Shown one piece after another: positions 1-9,790 of a stretch of 58,774 bases of DNA. The stretch lies in assembly GCA_026987025.1 (NCBI GenBank), contig JALSNJ010000004.1, forward strand, positions 1-58,774, read 5' to 3'. Below the pieces are notes generated by a model that worked only from the letters and a program-made list of their open reading frames with translations, made no database searches and was not told the origin of the DNA. A program made the position numbers and the translations under genes. Numbering within the stretch: the stretch's first letter is position 1; each line of letters begins with the position of its first letter. This stretch comes from Candidatus Aminicenantota bacterium. GTDB lineage: Bacteria > Acidobacteriota > Aminicenantia > S016-38.

Positions 1-1
1 T

Positions 2-976
2 CGTCATTATGCCCACATAGACTGCCCTGGACATGCTGACTATGTAAAGAACATGATAACGGGTGCTGCTCAGATGGACGGTGCGATATTGGTGGTATCT
101 GCTGCGGATGGTCCCATGCCTCAGACGAAGGAGCATGTATTGTTGGCCCGTCAGGTTGAAGTTCCTTACATAGTAGTATTTTTGAACAAGGTGGACATGG
201 TGGATGACCCTGAGATACTGGACTTAGTGGAGCTTGAGGTCAGGGAGCTTCTTACCAAGTATGGATTTCCCGGGGATGAAGTTCCTGTTATCAGGGGTTC
301 TGCCCTTAAGAGCTTGGAGTCTGACGGGGACCCTGAGGATCCTGTCAACAAGCCCATATTAGAGCTTCTGGATGCCATGGACACCTACATACCTCTTCCG
401 CAGCGTGATGTAGACAAGCCCTTTTTGATGTCCATAGAGGATGTATTCAGCATATCAGGTAGGGGTACGGTTGTTACCGGCAGGGTAGAGCGTGGGAAGC
501 TTCGCCCTGGGGATGAGGTGGAGATCATTGGCTTTGGGGAGATAAAGAAGACGGTGGCCACCTCCATAGAGATGTTCAGGAAGGTTCTGGATGAGGCTCT
601 GCCCGGGGACAATGTTGGGGTGTTGCTTCGCGGCATAGACAAGGACGAGGTGGAGCGTGGTATGGTATTGGCGGCTCCTGGGACGGTTACTCCCCACAAG
701 CGTTTCAAGGCGGAGGTTTACATACTGACGAAGGAAGAGGGTGGCAGGCACACTCCGTTTTTCAACGGGTACAGGCCCCAGTTTTACTTCCGCACGACGG
801 ATGTTACCGGTACTGTGAAGCTTCCTGAGGGTGTTGAGATGGTTATGCCCGGCGACAATGTGAACCTTGAGGTGGAGCTTATAACCCCCATAGCCATGGA
901 GAAGGGTCTTCGTTTTGCCATCAGGGAAGGTGGAAGGACCGTTGGAGCAGGAACGGTAACGGAAATACTGGAGTAG
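2..976 (+). CDS. tuf: Elongation factor Tu, 5'-truncated by window edge
   Basis: GTPase that delivers aminoacyl-tRNA to the ribosome. The reading frame is open from base 2, so the gene starts before the window. About 324 residues remain of the usual ~400, so the P-loop and switch I are off-window. Visible are the G3 motif DCPGH, the G4 motif NKVD and the G5 region (SALK), then domains 2 and 3 ([13 protein letters not shown]; the tail ends TVTEILE). It lies 4 bases before rpsJ, the usual str-to-S10 junction. By eye it uses more T-ending codons (GTT, CGT, TTG) than the ribosomal genes after it. Identification is certain. Confidence 0.98.
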   Translation, partial: RHYAHIDCPGHADYVKNMITGAAQMDGAILVVSAADGPMPQTKEHVLLARQVEVPYIVVFLNKVDMVDDPEILDLVELEVRELLTKYGFPGDEVPVIRGSALKSLESDGDPEDPVNKPILELLDAMDTYIPLPQRDVDKPFLMSIEDVFSISGRGTVVTGRVERGKLRPGDEVEIIGFGEIKKTVATSIEMFRKVLDEALPGDNVGVLLRGIDKDEVERGMVLAAPGTVTPHKRFKAEVYILTKEEGGRHTPFFNGYRPQFYFRTTDVTGTVKLPEGVEMVMPGDNVNLEVELITPIAMEKGLRFAIREGGRTVGAGTVTEILE

Positions 977-980
977 GAAA

Positions 981-1295
981 ATGGGAATAAAGATAAGGAT
1001 CAAACTAAAGGGATACGATCACCGACAGGTGGACCGCTCTGCGGCGGAAATAATTTTGAGGGCTAAAAACTCAGGGGCGAAGGTTACCGGACCCATACCC
1101 CTTCCCACCAAAAGGGAGATCTTCACGGTTCTTCGCTCTCCCCATGTGGACAAGAGGTCCATGGAGCACTTTGAGCGACGCATCCACAAGAGGCTCATAG
1201 AGATCAAGGAGTTCAACGACGAGACCATAGACGAACTCCAGAAGCTGGAACTGCCCTCAGGGGTGGATGTGGAGATAAAGACCCTGGAGGATTGA
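981..1295 (+). CDS. rpsJ: 30S ribosomal protein S10
   Basis: Small-subunit head protein, also the NusE antitermination factor. It has 104 residues, the normal length, with the family signature of residues [18 protein letters not shown]. The ATG follows a short TAGGA ribosome-binding sequence formed partly by the tuf stop codon. First gene of the S10 string; rplC begins one base after its stop. Confidence 0.98.
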   Translation: MGIKIRIKLKGYDHRQVDRSAAEIILRAKNSGAKVTGPIPLPTKREIFTVLRSPHVDKRSMEHFERRIHKRLIEIKEFNDETIDELQKLELPSGVDVEIKTLED

Positions 1296-1296
1296 A

Positions 1297-1935
1297 ATGG
1301 TTATTGAGGGACTCATAGGAAAGAAAATAGGGATGACCCAGATATTTGATGAAGAGGGAAATGTGATCCCGGTGACCGTGCTTCAGGTGGGACCCTGCGC
1401 CGTGGTGCAGGTGAAAACCGAGAAGAGGGACGGCTACAGGGCGGCTCAGATAGCCCTTCTGGAGGAGAAGCCTCCCAGGCGGGCCAACAAGCCCATGCAG
1501 GGGCACTACAGGAAGGCCAACATCCCTCCCCAGAGGCTCCTGCGGGAGTTCAAAATACTGGAAGGGGAGGTTAAGGAGGGCGACAGGTTTACCGTGGAGA
1601 TCTTTGAGGGGGTGGACAGGGTGGATGTTACGGGAACCTCCAAGGGTAGAGGATTTCAGGGGGTTATGAAGAGGCACGGATATTCCGGGGGCCCCGCGGC
1701 CCACGGCTCCAAATTCCATCGTGCCCCCGGCTCCGTGGGTTCCACCACCTTTCCCGGAAGGGTTCTTAAGGGAAAGGGCATGCCAGGACACATGGGGAAC
1801 GAAAGGGTCACGGTAATAGGTCTAAGGGTGGTCAAAATAGATAAGGATAAAAACCTTATGCTGGTTAAGGGAGCCGTTCCTGGACCTGCCGGCGGTTACA
1901 TTCTGGTTAAAAAGTCCAAGAGGTGTGGGAAATGA
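1297..1935 (+). CDS. rplC: 50S ribosomal protein L3
   Basis: Early-assembly 23S rRNA-binding protein of 212 residues, normal length. N-terminal GLIGKKIGMTQIF and the central loop with FPGRVLKGKGMPGHMG are diagnostic. ATG start with GGAGG of the rpsJ tail upstream. The stop overlaps the rplD start as ATGA. Confidence 0.98.
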   Translation: MVIEGLIGKKIGMTQIFDEEGNVIPVTVLQVGPCAVVQVKTEKRDGYRAAQIALLEEKPPRRANKPMQGHYRKANIPPQRLLREFKILEGEVKEGDRFTVEIFEGVDRVDVTGTSKGRGFQGVMKRHGYSGGPAAHGSKFHRAPGSVGSTTFPGRVLKGKGMPGHMGNERVTVIGLRVVKIDKDKNLMLVKGAVPGPAGGYILVKKSKRCGK

Positions 1936-2552
1936 AGAAGATAAAGGTTTATAACACCGAGGGAGAGCTGGTCAGGGAGCTGGACCCCCCTGAGCATGTT
2001 TTTTCCTATCCTGTAAAGAAGCACCTGATTTGGGAGGCGGTCCGCAGTTACCTGGACAGCCAGAGGAAGGGCAGCGCTTCCACCAAAACCAGGGGAGAAG
2101 TGAGCGGAGGAGGACGCAAGCCCTGGAGACAGAAGGGCCTCGGAAGGGCCAGGGCCGGGAGTATCCGCTCTCCCCTCTGGCGTCACGGAGGAATTACCTT
2201 CGGCCCGAAACCCAGGGATTGGTCCTGGCGACTTCCCAAAAAGGCCAGAAGAAACGCCCTGAAATCCGCCCTGGCTGCCAAGCTGGCCGACGACGAGCTC
2301 TTCATTATAGACAGGTTTGAGCTGGAGGAGCCCAAGACCAAAAAGGCCGCCGAGGTGCTTAGAAAACTCAATGTGGACGATGCCCTCTTCGTGGAACTTG
2401 GGGAAAACAGAAACCTTTTCCTCTCCCTCAGGAACATCCCCAGAATTGAGGTCATGAGGCCGGAACAGCTCAACGCCTATTTTGTGCTGAAAAGGAAGTA
2501 CTTGATATTCACCGAGAGGGCCTTTAACAAAAAAATGGAGGCTTTAAAATGA
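1932..2552 (+). CDS. rplD: 50S ribosomal protein L4
   Basis: Exit-tunnel protein and, in enterobacteria, autogenous regulator of the S10 operon. It has 206 residues from ATG 1932, which overlaps the rplC stop (ATGA). A GTG at 1923 is in frame but would add three odd residues, so ATG is preferred. The basic extended loop (GEVSGGGRKPWRQKGLGRAR) is intact. Its own stop overlaps the rplW start. Confidence 0.97.
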   Translation: MKKIKVYNTEGELVRELDPPEHVFSYPVKKHLIWEAVRSYLDSQRKGSASTKTRGEVSGGGRKPWRQKGLGRARAGSIRSPLWRHGGITFGPKPRDWSWRLPKKARRNALKSALAAKLADDELFIIDRFELEEPKTKKAAEVLRKLNVDDALFVELGENRNLFLSLRNIPRIEVMRPEQLNAYFVLKRKYLIFTERAFNKKMEALK

Positions 2553-2845
2553 ACCTGGACCCGAGACAGATAATAATAAGGCCTATTATCACGGAGAAGG
2601 CCACCAGGCTTAAGGACGAGGAGCGGACCGTGGTCTTTGAGGTCCACCCCAAAGCCAACAAGATACAGATAAAGCAGGCGGTGGAAAAGCTTTTCAATGT
2701 GAAGGTGGAGTCGGTAAGAACGGTGAAGGTCCGCGGAAAAAGGCGGAGGGTAAGGTTCAGGGCCGGAAGAACCAAGAACTGGAAAAAGGCTTATGTGAAG
2801 CTCAGGGAAGGAGAAAAAATGATTGAATTCATAGAGGCGGTGTGA
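2549..2845 (+). CDS. rplW: 50S ribosomal protein L23
   Basis: Exit-tunnel rim protein and docking site for trigger factor and SRP. It has 98 residues. [13 protein letters not shown] at the N-terminus and the basic loop [21 protein letters not shown] are typical. The ATGA overlap with rplD indicates translational coupling. Confidence 0.97.
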   Translation: MNLDPRQIIIRPIITEKATRLKDEERTVVFEVHPKANKIQIKQAVEKLFNVKVESVRTVKVRGKRRRVRFRAGRTKNWKKAYVKLREGEKMIEFIEAV

Positions 2846-2846
2846 G

Positions 2847-3671
2847 ATGGGTATAAAGACCTACAAACCGACCACTCCCTCAAGAAGGTTTATGACGGGT
2901 TATACCTTTGAGGAAATCACCAAGAGGGAACCCTACTGGCCGCTTACGGCTCCTTTGAGGAAGAGCGGGGGAAGGAACAACAGGGGCTGGATTTCCGTCA
3001 GGTTCCGCGGCGGTGGTCACAAGCGCCGCTACAGGATAATAGACTTCAAGAGGGACAAGCTGGACATCCCCGGGGTGGTGGAGTCCATTGAATACGACCC
3101 CAACCGCTCGGCCAGGATCTGCCTGGTGAAGTACCCCGATGGGGAGAGGAGGTATATCCTCTGGCCGGTGGGCCTGAAGGTAGGCGATACGGTCATCTCC
3201 TCCAACAAGAGGGTGGATATACTTCCGGGAAACGCCATGCCCCTTCGGGAGATACCCGTGGGAACCACCATCCACAACATAGAGCTTCGCCCGGGCAAGG
3301 GAGGACAGATAGCCCGCTCGGCCGGAAGCTGGGCCCAGCTTTTAGCCAAGGAAGGAGATTACGCTCAGGTGAGGATGCCCTCCGGCGAGATAAGGCTGAT
3401 TCATCTTAGTTGCAGGGCCACCATTGGGCAGGTGGGCAACATTGAGCACGAGAACATAGTCATAGGGAAGGCGGGAAGGAAAAGGTGGCTGGGACGCAGG
3501 CCCCATGTCCGCGGCACCTGTATGAACCCCGTGGACCATCCCCACGGCGGAGGGGAAGGAAAGAGCCATCCAGGCCGTCATCCGGTTACCCCATGGGGTC
3601 AACCCACCAAGGGTTACAAAACCAGAAGGAACAAGAGAACACAGAAATTCATACTCAAGAGAAGGAGATAA
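2847..3671 (+). CDS. rplB: 50S ribosomal protein L2
   Basis: Peptidyl-transferase-centre scaffold protein of 274 residues, normal length. The C-terminal signature [13 protein letters not shown], with the functionally important histidine, is present near residue 230. Start ATG lies one base after the rplW stop, with GAGGCGG within the end of rplW as the ribosome-binding site. Confidence 0.98.
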   Translation: MGIKTYKPTTPSRRFMTGYTFEEITKREPYWPLTAPLRKSGGRNNRGWISVRFRGGGHKRRYRIIDFKRDKLDIPGVVESIEYDPNRSARICLVKYPDGERRYILWPVGLKVGDTVISSNKRVDILPGNAMPLREIPVGTTIHNIELRPGKGGQIARSAGSWAQLLAKEGDYAQVRMPSGEIRLIHLSCRATIGQVGNIEHENIVIGKAGRKRWLGRRPHVRGTCMNPVDHPHGGGEGKSHPGRHPVTPWGQPTKGYKTRRNKRTQKFILKRRR

Positions 3672-3673
3672 AA

Positions 3674-3949
<276 letters not shown>

Positions 3950-3958
3950 GAGGTAAAG

Positions 3959-4303
3959 ATGGCCATAGCAGTAGCAAGGGGAAGATACCTGCCCATGTCA
4001 GCGCGTAAGGTCAGGCTGGTGGCGGACCTCGTAAGGGGTAAGGATGTGGGAGAGGCCTTCACCATCCTCAAGTTCGTTAGCAAGAGGAAGGCGGCGGGTC
4101 TTATTGAAAAAGTCCTCAACTCCGCCATAGCCAATGCCAAGGTTAAGTTTCCCAATGTGGATGTGGATAAACTTTACATAGAAAAAATCTATGTGGACGA
4201 GGGCCCAATGTATAGAAGGCTCAGGCCGGGCTTCAGGGGGGTTCCCAGGATAATAAGGAAGAAAACCTCCCACATAACCATAGAACTGGACGAAAGGAGG
4301 TAG
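3959..4303 (+). CDS. rplV: 50S ribosomal protein L22
   Basis: Lines the exit tunnel with L4. It has 114 residues; the N-terminal PMSARKVRLVADLVRGK and C-terminal HITIELDE are diagnostic. It is preceded by TAGGAGGTAAAG, a strong ribosome-binding site. Confidence 0.97.
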   Translation: MAIAVARGRYLPMSARKVRLVADLVRGKDVGEAFTILKFVSKRKAAGLIEKVLNSAIANAKVKFPNVDVDKLYIEKIYVDEGPMYRRLRPGFRGVPRIIRKKTSHITIELDERR

Positions 4304-4305
4304 AA

Positions 4306-4998
4306 GTGGGCCAGAAGACTCATCCCTATGGCTTCAGAATTGGTTTTAATAAGACCTGGAAGTCCAACTGGTACGGAAAGGGCAGGCAGTTTGTGGAGGA
4401 TTTCCACAATGTTCTGGCCATTAAGGACTACATAAAGAAAAACTACTATCACGCTGGAATTTCCAGGATAGATGTGAGCATTGTGGGCAATCTCATGAAG
4501 ATAACCGTCTTCTCTGCCCGTCCGGGAATAGTGGTGGGAAGAGGAAGGTCGGAGCTGGACAAAATAAAGAGGTTCGCTGCGGAAAGGAGCGGGAAGGAGA
4601 TCCTGGTGGAGGTTATAGAGGTTCGTCGCCCTGAGCTGGACGCCCAGCTGGTGGCTGAGAGCATTGCCTTCCAGCTGGAAAAGAGGGTGGCCTTCCGCCG
4701 GGCCATGAAGAGGGCGGTGAACAACGCCATGAACCTGGGAGCCCGGGGAATCAAGGTTATGGTGGCGGGCAGGCTGGGAGGTGCGGAGATAGCCAGGACC
4801 GAGTGGTATCTGGTGGGACGCCTTCCGCTTCAGACCATAAGGGCGGACATAGATTACGGGTTCGCCGAGGCCTTTACCACCTACGGGAAAATAGGTGTGA
4901 AGGTCTGGATTTATCTGGAAGATAAGGATAAGGAGAGGTTTTCTGTTCAGGAATATATCGGCGAGAGAAAGAAGGAACCTTGGGAAGAAAGGGGGTAA
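4306..4998 (+). CDS. rpsC: 30S ribosomal protein S3
   Basis: mRNA-entry protein with a KH domain. It has 230 residues. The start is GTG, two bases after rplV, with AAAGGAGG upstream, giving the canonical MGQKTHPYGFRIG. The KH motif VVGRGRSELD is near residue 75. A charged tail (ERKKEPWEERG) ends the protein. Confidence 0.98.
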   Translation: MGQKTHPYGFRIGFNKTWKSNWYGKGRQFVEDFHNVLAIKDYIKKNYYHAGISRIDVSIVGNLMKITVFSARPGIVVGRGRSELDKIKRFAAERSGKEILVEVIEVRRPELDAQLVAESIAFQLEKRVAFRRAMKRAVNNAMNLGARGIKVMVAGRLGGAEIARTEWYLVGRLPLQTIRADIDYGFAEAFTTYGKIGVKVWIYLEDKDKERFSVQEYIGERKKEPWEERG

Positions 4999-5001
4999 GC
5001 C

Positions 5002-5418
5002 ATGTTAATGCCAAGGAAAGTTAAATACCGCAAGATGCAGAGAGGCAGGATGAAGGGAAAGGCCAGCCGCGGTACCTTCGTAGCCTTTGGCGATTACGGC
5101 CTTCAGGCGGTGGGAAGGGGATGGTTAACCTCAAGGCAGATAGAGGCCGGCAGGATCGCCATAACAAGGGCCGTGAAGAAGGGCGGAAAGATATGGATAA
5201 GGGTTTTTCCCTGGAAGCCGGTTACCAAGAAACCCCTGGAAACCAGAATGGGTAAAGGAAAGGGCAACCCCGAATACTGGGTGGATGTTATAAAACCCGG
5301 AAGGATAATCTACGAAATAGGAGGGGTTCCTGAGGAACTGGCCAAGGAGGCCCTGCGACTTGCAGCCAGAAAGCTTCCCTTCAAGACCAGGATCGTTGAA
5401 AGGATCCATACGAGGTGA
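5002..5418 (+). CDS. rplP: 50S ribosomal protein L16
   Basis: Large-subunit protein at the A-site tRNA. It has 138 residues with [19 protein letters not shown] at the N-terminus. A second ATG two codons in (5008) is possible, but the MLMP form is the family norm. The start follows GGGGGTAAGCC. Confidence 0.97.
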   Translation: MLMPRKVKYRKMQRGRMKGKASRGTFVAFGDYGLQAVGRGWLTSRQIEAGRIAITRAVKKGGKIWIRVFPWKPVTKKPLETRMGKGKGNPEYWVDVIKPGRIIYEIGGVPEELAKEALRLAARKLPFKTRIVERIHTR

Positions 5419-5421
5419 GTC

Positions 5422-5619
5422 ATGAAGGCGAGGGAATTGAGACAACTTTCCAGCGAGGAGCTGGAGAGCAAATACGAGGAGCTAATGGAGCAGCTCTTTA
5501 AGCTGAGAATACAAAAAAGCATCGGCCAGCTGGACAATCCGGCGAAAATAAAACAGGTGAGGAAGGACATAGCCCGGATTATCACCGTTTTAAGGGAGAG
5601 GGAGGTCCAAAATGGGTAG
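5422..5619 (+). CDS. rpmC: 50S ribosomal protein L29
   Basis: Small helical exit-site protein of 65 residues, with [14 protein letters not shown] and the helix [26 protein letters not shown] typical of the family. It lies three bases after rplP and overlaps rpsQ by 8 bases. Confidence 0.96.
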   Translation: MKARELRQLSSEELESKYEELMEQLFKLRIQKSIGQLDNPAKIKQVRKDIARIITVLREREVQNG

Positions 5620-5872
5620 GAGACAGAGGAAGGTAGGGATAGTGACTTCTGCCAAGATGCAGAAGTCCATAGTGGTTATGGTGGAAAGGTTGGTGAAACA
5701 TCCCCTTTACAAAAAATACATAAAGAGAAGGTCCAAGTTCATGGCCCACGACGAGAGGAACGAGGCCCGGGAAGGGGATGTGGTTCTCATTGAGGAAACG
5801 AGGCCCCTGAGCAGGCGGAAGCGCTGGAGGCTGGTCAGGATAATAGAAAGGGCCAAGAGGATAGAAGAATAA
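5612..5872 (+). CDS. rpsQ: 30S ribosomal protein S17
   Basis: OB-fold 16S rRNA-binding protein of 86 residues. [27 protein letters not shown] is the family core. The ATG sits inside the end of rpmC (8-base overlap) with GGGAGGTCC upstream. Confidence 0.97.
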   Translation: MGRRQRKVGIVTSAKMQKSIVVMVERLVKHPLYKKYIKRRSKFMAHDERNEAREGDVVLIEETRPLSRRKRWRLVRIIERAKRIEE

Positions 5873-5882
5873 GGAGGGAGCC

Positions 5883-6251
5883 ATGCTGCAGATGCAGAGC
5901 ATTTTGAAGGTGGCCGACAACTCTGGAGCCAAGAGGATAATGATGATAAGGGCGGTAGGGGGAGGAGCCGGAAAATACGCCACGGTAGGAGATGTCATCA
6001 CAGCTTCGGTTAAGGAGGCGGAACCCAATTCCAACATAAAGAAGGGAACGGTGGTAAGGGCGGTTATTGTAAGGACAAGGAAGGAAATAAGGCGCAAGGA
6101 TGGCTCCTATGTAAGGTTTGACGAGAACGCCGCCGTAATCATAGATAAATTCGGAGACCCGGTGGGGACCCGTATATTCGGTCCCGTGGCCAGGGAGCTC
6201 AGGGAAAAGAAATTCATGAAGATAGTTTCCCTGGCACCGGAGGTTGTGTGA
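5883..6251 (+). CDS. rplN: 50S ribosomal protein L14
   Basis: Intersubunit-bridge protein of exactly the usual 122 residues. [17 protein letters not shown] and [14 protein letters not shown] are signatures. Preceded by AAGGAGGGAGCC. It starts the spc-type part of the string without any visible promoter gap. Confidence 0.98.
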   Translation: MLQMQSILKVADNSGAKRIMMIRAVGGGAGKYATVGDVITASVKEAEPNSNIKKGTVVRAVIVRTRKEIRRKDGSYVRFDENAAVIIDKFGDPVGTRIFGPVARELREKKFMKIVSLAPEVV

Positions 6252-6259
6252 GGTGAGCT

Positions 6260-6580
6260 ATGAAGCCCAGGCTTAAGAAAGGAGATTTCGTCATCGTCAT
6301 CGCCGGGAAGGACAAGGGGAAAATGGGCAAGGTTCTCAGGGTGTTCCGTAAGGAACAGAGGGTGCTGGTGGAAAAGGTGAACCTACATGTCAAACACGAA
6401 AGGCCCAATCCCCAGAGGGGCATTCAGGGAGGAAGAACCGAAAGGGAGCTTCCCATACACATTTCCAATGTAATGTACTACTGCACCAATTGTGAGAAGG
6501 GCGTGAGGATAAAGGTCAGAATCACCGCCGACGGAAGAAAGGTCAGAATATGCGGAAGCTGCGGAAAGGAACTGGATTAA
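6260..6580 (+). CDS. rplX: 50S ribosomal protein L24, zinc-type
   Basis: Assembly-initiator protein with a KOW motif (GKDKGKMGKVLRV). It has 106 residues. The C-terminal half carries two CxxC pairs (CTNC near 75 and CGSC near 100), so this is the cysteine-rich, presumably zinc-binding form rather than the cysteine-free form of enterobacteria. Confidence 0.97.
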   Translation: MKPRLKKGDFVIVIAGKDKGKMGKVLRVFRKEQRVLVEKVNLHVKHERPNPQRGIQGGRTERELPIHISNVMYYCTNCEKGVRIKVRITADGRKVRICGSCGKELD

Positions 6581-6591
6581 GGAGGTAAGAG

Positions 6592-7140
6592 ATGGCTTAC
6601 GAGCCCAGACTTAGAGAGAAGTACAGGAAGGAGATAATCCCGGCCCTGATGGAGAAGTTTAAGTATAAAAACATAATGCAGGTCCCCCGCTTGGAGAAGA
6701 TAGTTATAAACATGGGGGTAGGGGAGGCCACCCAGAATGTGAAGGAGCTGGAGGTGGCCATGAAGGAGCTGGCCCAGATAACCGGTCAGTGGCCGGTGAT
6801 GAAGAGGGCTAGGAAGTCCATATCCAACTTCAGGGTTAGAAAGGGCCAGCCCATCGCCTGTATGGTCACCCTGAGGGGGGCCAGGATGTATGAATTCTTG
6901 GACCGCTTTATCAGCCTTGCCCTCCCCAGGGTCAGGGATTTTAGAGGTCTTAACCCCCGTAGCTTTGACGGAAGGGGAAATTTCACAGTGGGGGTGAAGG
7001 ACCAGTTGATCTTCCCGGAGATAGATTACACCAAGGTGGAGAAGACCAGGGGTATGAACATAACCTTCGTTACCACAGCGGAGACCGATGAAGAGGCCTA
7101 CGAGCTTCTCCGGCTCTTTGGAATGCCCTTCAGGAGGTAA
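6592..7140 (+). CDS. rplE: 50S ribosomal protein L5
   Basis: Central-protuberance protein that binds 5S rRNA. It has 182 residues. [16 protein letters not shown] and [20 protein letters not shown] are typical. The upstream AAGGAGGTAAGAG is a strong ribosome-binding site. Confidence 0.98.
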   Translation: MAYEPRLREKYRKEIIPALMEKFKYKNIMQVPRLEKIVINMGVGEATQNVKELEVAMKELAQITGQWPVMKRARKSISNFRVRKGQPIACMVTLRGARMYEFLDRFISLALPRVRDFRGLNPRSFDGRGNFTVGVKDQLIFPEIDYTKVEKTRGMNITFVTTAETDEEAYELLRLFGMPFRR

Positions 7141-7142
7141 TG

Positions 7143-7328
7143 ATGGCTACCAAGGCTAAGATGGCAAAACTTTACAAAAAGCCCAAATTTAAAGTAAGAC
7201 ATAGGAACCGTTGCCGCCGCTGCGGCAGGCCCAGGGGATACATAAGAAAATTCGGTCTTTGCAGGCTGTGCTTCAGGGAGCTCGCTCTGAAGGGCGAAAT
7301 TCCCGGGGTAAGAAAAGCATCGTGGTAG
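7143..7328 (+). CDS. rpsZ: 30S ribosomal protein S14 type Z
   Basis: Short zinc-binding S14, 61 residues from ATG 7143. An ATG at 7140 overlapping the rplE stop is in frame, but AGGAGG is better spaced for 7143. Two CxxC pairs (CRRC and CRLC) and the tail [11 protein letters not shown] identify the zinc form, which is about 40 residues shorter than the zinc-free S14. Confidence 0.96.
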   Translation: MATKAKMAKLYKKPKFKVRHRNRCRRCGRPRGYIRKFGLCRLCFRELALKGEIPGVRKASW

Positions 7329-7338
7329 GAGGTTAAAA

Positions 7339-7737
7339 ATGAGTCAGACGGATCCCATTGCCGATATGCTTACCATCATCAGGAACGCGCTGGAGAGGGG
7401 AAAGCCTGAGGTCTCCATCCCTGCCTCCAATATGAAGGTGGCCATAGCCAGGATCATGAAGCAGGAGGGCTACATAGAGGATTACTCGGTGGAGGAGGAC
7501 AACAAACAGGGGATTTTGAAGATAAGGTTGAAATATCTGGGGAAGTATAAGCCGGTGATAAGAGGGCTCAAAAAGATAAGCAAACCCGGAAGGAGGGTTT
7601 ACTGCTCCAAGGACGAGATCCCTAGGGTTCTGGACGGAATGGGAATTGCGATCCTCTCCACCTCCAGGGGAATTCTCACCGACAAGGAAGCGGAGAAGCT
7701 GGGGGTTGGAGGAGAGGTTATTTGCTATATCTGGTAG
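7339..7737 (+). CDS. rpsH: 30S ribosomal protein S8
   Basis: Central-domain 16S rRNA-binding protein and, in E. coli, translational repressor of the spc operon. It has 132 residues. [13 protein letters not shown] and the C-terminal [20 protein letters not shown] are signatures. Strong upstream TAGGAGG. Confidence 0.98.
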   Translation: MSQTDPIADMLTIIRNALERGKPEVSIPASNMKVAIARIMKQEGYIEDYSVEEDNKQGILKIRLKYLGKYKPVIRGLKKISKPGRRVYCSKDEIPRVLDGMGIAILSTSRGILTDKEAEKLGVGGEVICYIW

Positions 7738-7745
7738 GAGGAGCC

Positions 7746-8291
7746 ATGAGCAGAATAGGAAGAAAGCCGGTGGAAATTCCCCAGGGGATAAAGGTGAGCA
7801 TAGACGAAGGGGCCCGGAAGATAATTTTTGAGGGCGCCAAGGGCAGGCTGGAGACGCCCATTCCCCCGGGGATAAAGGTGGAGCTTAAGGATAACAAATT
7901 GGTCTTTACCCGGGAGAACGACCTCAAGCAGACCAAGGCGTATCACGGCCTGGCCAGGGCTCTGGCCAACAACGCGGTTATAGGCCTCAGCAAAGGTTTT
8001 GAGAAAAGGCTGGAGGTTGAGGGTGTAGGATACAGGGTGGACCTTAAGGGAAAGGAGCTTCACCTCGCCTTGGGATATTCCCATCCTGTAATTTACAGAA
8101 TTCCGGATGATGTGGAAATAACCGTGGAAAAACCCAACAAAATAATAATAAGGGGTATAGACAAGCAGAGGGTTGGGGAGGTGGCGGCGGAGATTCGTCG
8201 CTTCCGGGAGCCTGACCCTTACAAGGGAAAAGGCATAAGGTACGAAGGCGAAGTTCTCAGACTAAAACCTGGAAAATCGGGGGTGAGGTAA
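7746..8291 (+). CDS. rplF: 50S ribosomal protein L6
   Basis: Two-domain protein near the factor-binding site, 181 residues from the ATG after TAGGAGGAGCC. MSRIGRKPVEIPQG at the N-terminus and PDPYKGKGIRYEGE near the C-terminus are diagnostic. A longer in-frame extension upstream lies inside rpsH and is not used. The stop overlaps the rplR start (TAATG). Confidence 0.98.
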   Translation: MSRIGRKPVEIPQGIKVSIDEGARKIIFEGAKGRLETPIPPGIKVELKDNKLVFTRENDLKQTKAYHGLARALANNAVIGLSKGFEKRLEVEGVGYRVDLKGKELHLALGYSHPVIYRIPDDVEITVEKPNKIIIRGIDKQRVGEVAAEIRRFREPDPYKGKGIRYEGEVLRLKPGKSGVR

Positions 8292-8665
8292 TGATTAAGG
8301 ACAAGGTTGAAGAAAAGAAAAGGAAAAGGCTGAGAATAAAGAAAAGGATAAGGAAAAAGATATTCGGCACGGCGGAAAGGCCCCGTCTTACCGTCTACAA
8401 AAGCAACCGCTACCTCTATGTTCAGGCGGTGGACGATGAGGAAGGGCGCACCATAGCCTTCGCCACCACCCTCACCGAAGACTTCAGGGAATTCGGATAC
8501 AACCGCAAAAACCTCAAGGCAGCGGAAAAGCTGGGGGAGAAGATAGGAAAAATGTTGCTGGAAAAGGGAATAAAAAAGGTGGTCTTTGACCGCAACGGCT
8601 ATCCCTACCACGGAAGGGTTAAGGCAGTGGCGGACGGTGCGCGCAGGGCCGGCCTTGAGTTTTAG
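8291..8665 (+). CDS. rplR: 50S ribosomal protein L18
   Basis: 5S rRNA-binding protein of 124 residues. RPRLTVYKSNRYLYVQAVDD and the C-terminal YHGRVKAVADGARRAGLEF are typical. Its ATG shares one base with the rplF stop codon, and GGTGAGG provides the ribosome-binding site. Confidence 0.97.
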   Translation: MIKDKVEEKKRKRLRIKKRIRKKIFGTAERPRLTVYKSNRYLYVQAVDDEEGRTIAFATTLTEDFREFGYNRKNLKAAEKLGEKIGKMLLEKGIKKVVFDRNGYPYHGRVKAVADGARRAGLEF

Positions 8666-8675
8666 GAGGTAAAAG

Positions 8676-9176
8676 ATGGAGGAGCTCCAGACTTACGAAG
8701 AGATACTTTCCATAAGAAGGGTCACCAAGGTGGTAACCGGTGGTAAGAACCTCAGGTTTTCTGTTTTCGTGGCCGTGGGGGACAAAAACGGCCGGGTGGG
8801 AATAGGGAAAGGAAAGGCCAGGGAAGTTCCTTTGGCCATCCAGAAGGCCATTGAGAAGGCCAAAAAGAACATGATTCAGGTTCCCATCATAGGCACTACC
8901 ATACCGCACGCTGTGCAGGCTAAGTTCGGAGCTGCCAAGGTTATCATAAAACCCGCCTCCGAGGGAACCGGGGTTATAGCCGGGAGCTCCGTTAGGAAAA
9001 TCCTGGAGCTGGCCGGAGTGAGGGATGTTTTGGCCAAGATCCTGGGTTCAAGAAACCCCATTACCAACGCCTACGCCACCATGGAAGCCCTGAAGATGCT
9101 CCTTGATCCCTATAAATACGCCGAAGAAAGAGGAAAGGAGGTGCAGGAGATATGGCCAAGGTCAAGAAAAAGATAA
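8676..9176 (+). CDS. rpsE: 30S ribosomal protein S5
   Basis: Decoding-fidelity protein of 166 residues. [20 protein letters not shown] and [17 protein letters not shown] are signatures. It overlaps rpmD by 25 bases at its 3' end. Confidence 0.98.
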   Translation: MEELQTYEEILSIRRVTKVVTGGKNLRFSVFVAVGDKNGRVGIGKGKAREVPLAIQKAIEKAKKNMIQVPIIGTTIPHAVQAKFGAAKVIIKPASEGTGVIAGSSVRKILELAGVRDVLAKILGSRNPITNAYATMEALKMLLDPYKYAEERGKEVQEIWPRSRKR

Positions 9177-9346
9177 GGATAACCTTGGTGAGGAGCCTTA
9201 TAGGCCGCTCAGAATACCAGAGGGAGGTCGTTAGGGGTCTTGGCCTCAGGAGGCTCCATCACTCGGTTATAAGGGAGGACACCCCGGCCATAAGGGGTAT
9301 GGTGGCCAAGGTTCCCCATCTGGTTAAAGTGGAGGAGGTAAAATGA
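9152..9346 (+). CDS. rpmD: 50S ribosomal protein L30
   Basis: Small large-subunit protein of 64 residues ([19 protein letters not shown]). The ATG lies inside rpsE with AAAGGAGGTGCAGG upstream. The stop overlaps the rplO start as ATGA. Confidence 0.96.
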   Translation: MAKVKKKIRITLVRSLIGRSEYQREVVRGLGLRRLHHSVIREDTPAIRGMVAKVPHLVKVEEVK

Positions 9347-9789
9347 GATTGCACCAGATAAGACCCAAGGAAAAGGCGGTTAAGGAGAGAAAGAGGGTGG
9401 GCAGAGGTCCGGGCTCCGGCCTGGGAAAGACCGCAGGCAGAGGACACAAGGGCCAGAAGTCCCGCAGCGGATATTCCCGCAAATGGGGGTTTGAAGGTGG
9501 GCAAATGCCCCTCTACAGGAGAATACCCAAACGGGGCTTCAACAACGCCCTGTTCGCAGTAAGGTATCAGATCGTGAACTTGGAGAAAATAGAAGGACTG
9601 GAAGAGACGGAGATAACCCCACAGCTTCTGAAGGAGAAAGGGATAATAAAAAAGATTTCCCTCCCGGTGAAGATACTTTCCAGGGGGGAGATCTCAAGGC
9701 CCTATACCATTCATGCCCATAAATTCAGCCAGAAGGCCAAGGAGAAAATTGAGGCTGCCGGAGGCAAAGCCATAGTCATAGGAGGTTGA
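9343..9789 (+). CDS. rplO: 50S ribosomal protein L15
   Basis: Late-assembly 23S rRNA-binding protein of 148 residues. The N-terminus is glycine- and arginine-rich ([21 protein letters not shown]), followed by [18 protein letters not shown]. Coupled to rpmD by ATGA; secY starts one base after its stop. Confidence 0.98.
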   Translation: MRLHQIRPKEKAVKERKRVGRGPGSGLGKTAGRGHKGQKSRSGYSRKWGFEGGQMPLYRRIPKRGFNNALFAVRYQIVNLEKIEGLEETEITPQLLKEKGIIKKISLPVKILSRGEISRPYTIHAHKFSQKAKEKIEAAGGKAIVIGG

Positions 9790-9790
9790 G

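Noticed and set aside
7646-7831. Small plus-strand frame across the rpsH-rplF junction
   Set aside because: Both ribosomal genes are intact in their own frames; no ribosome-binding site or homology for the small frame.
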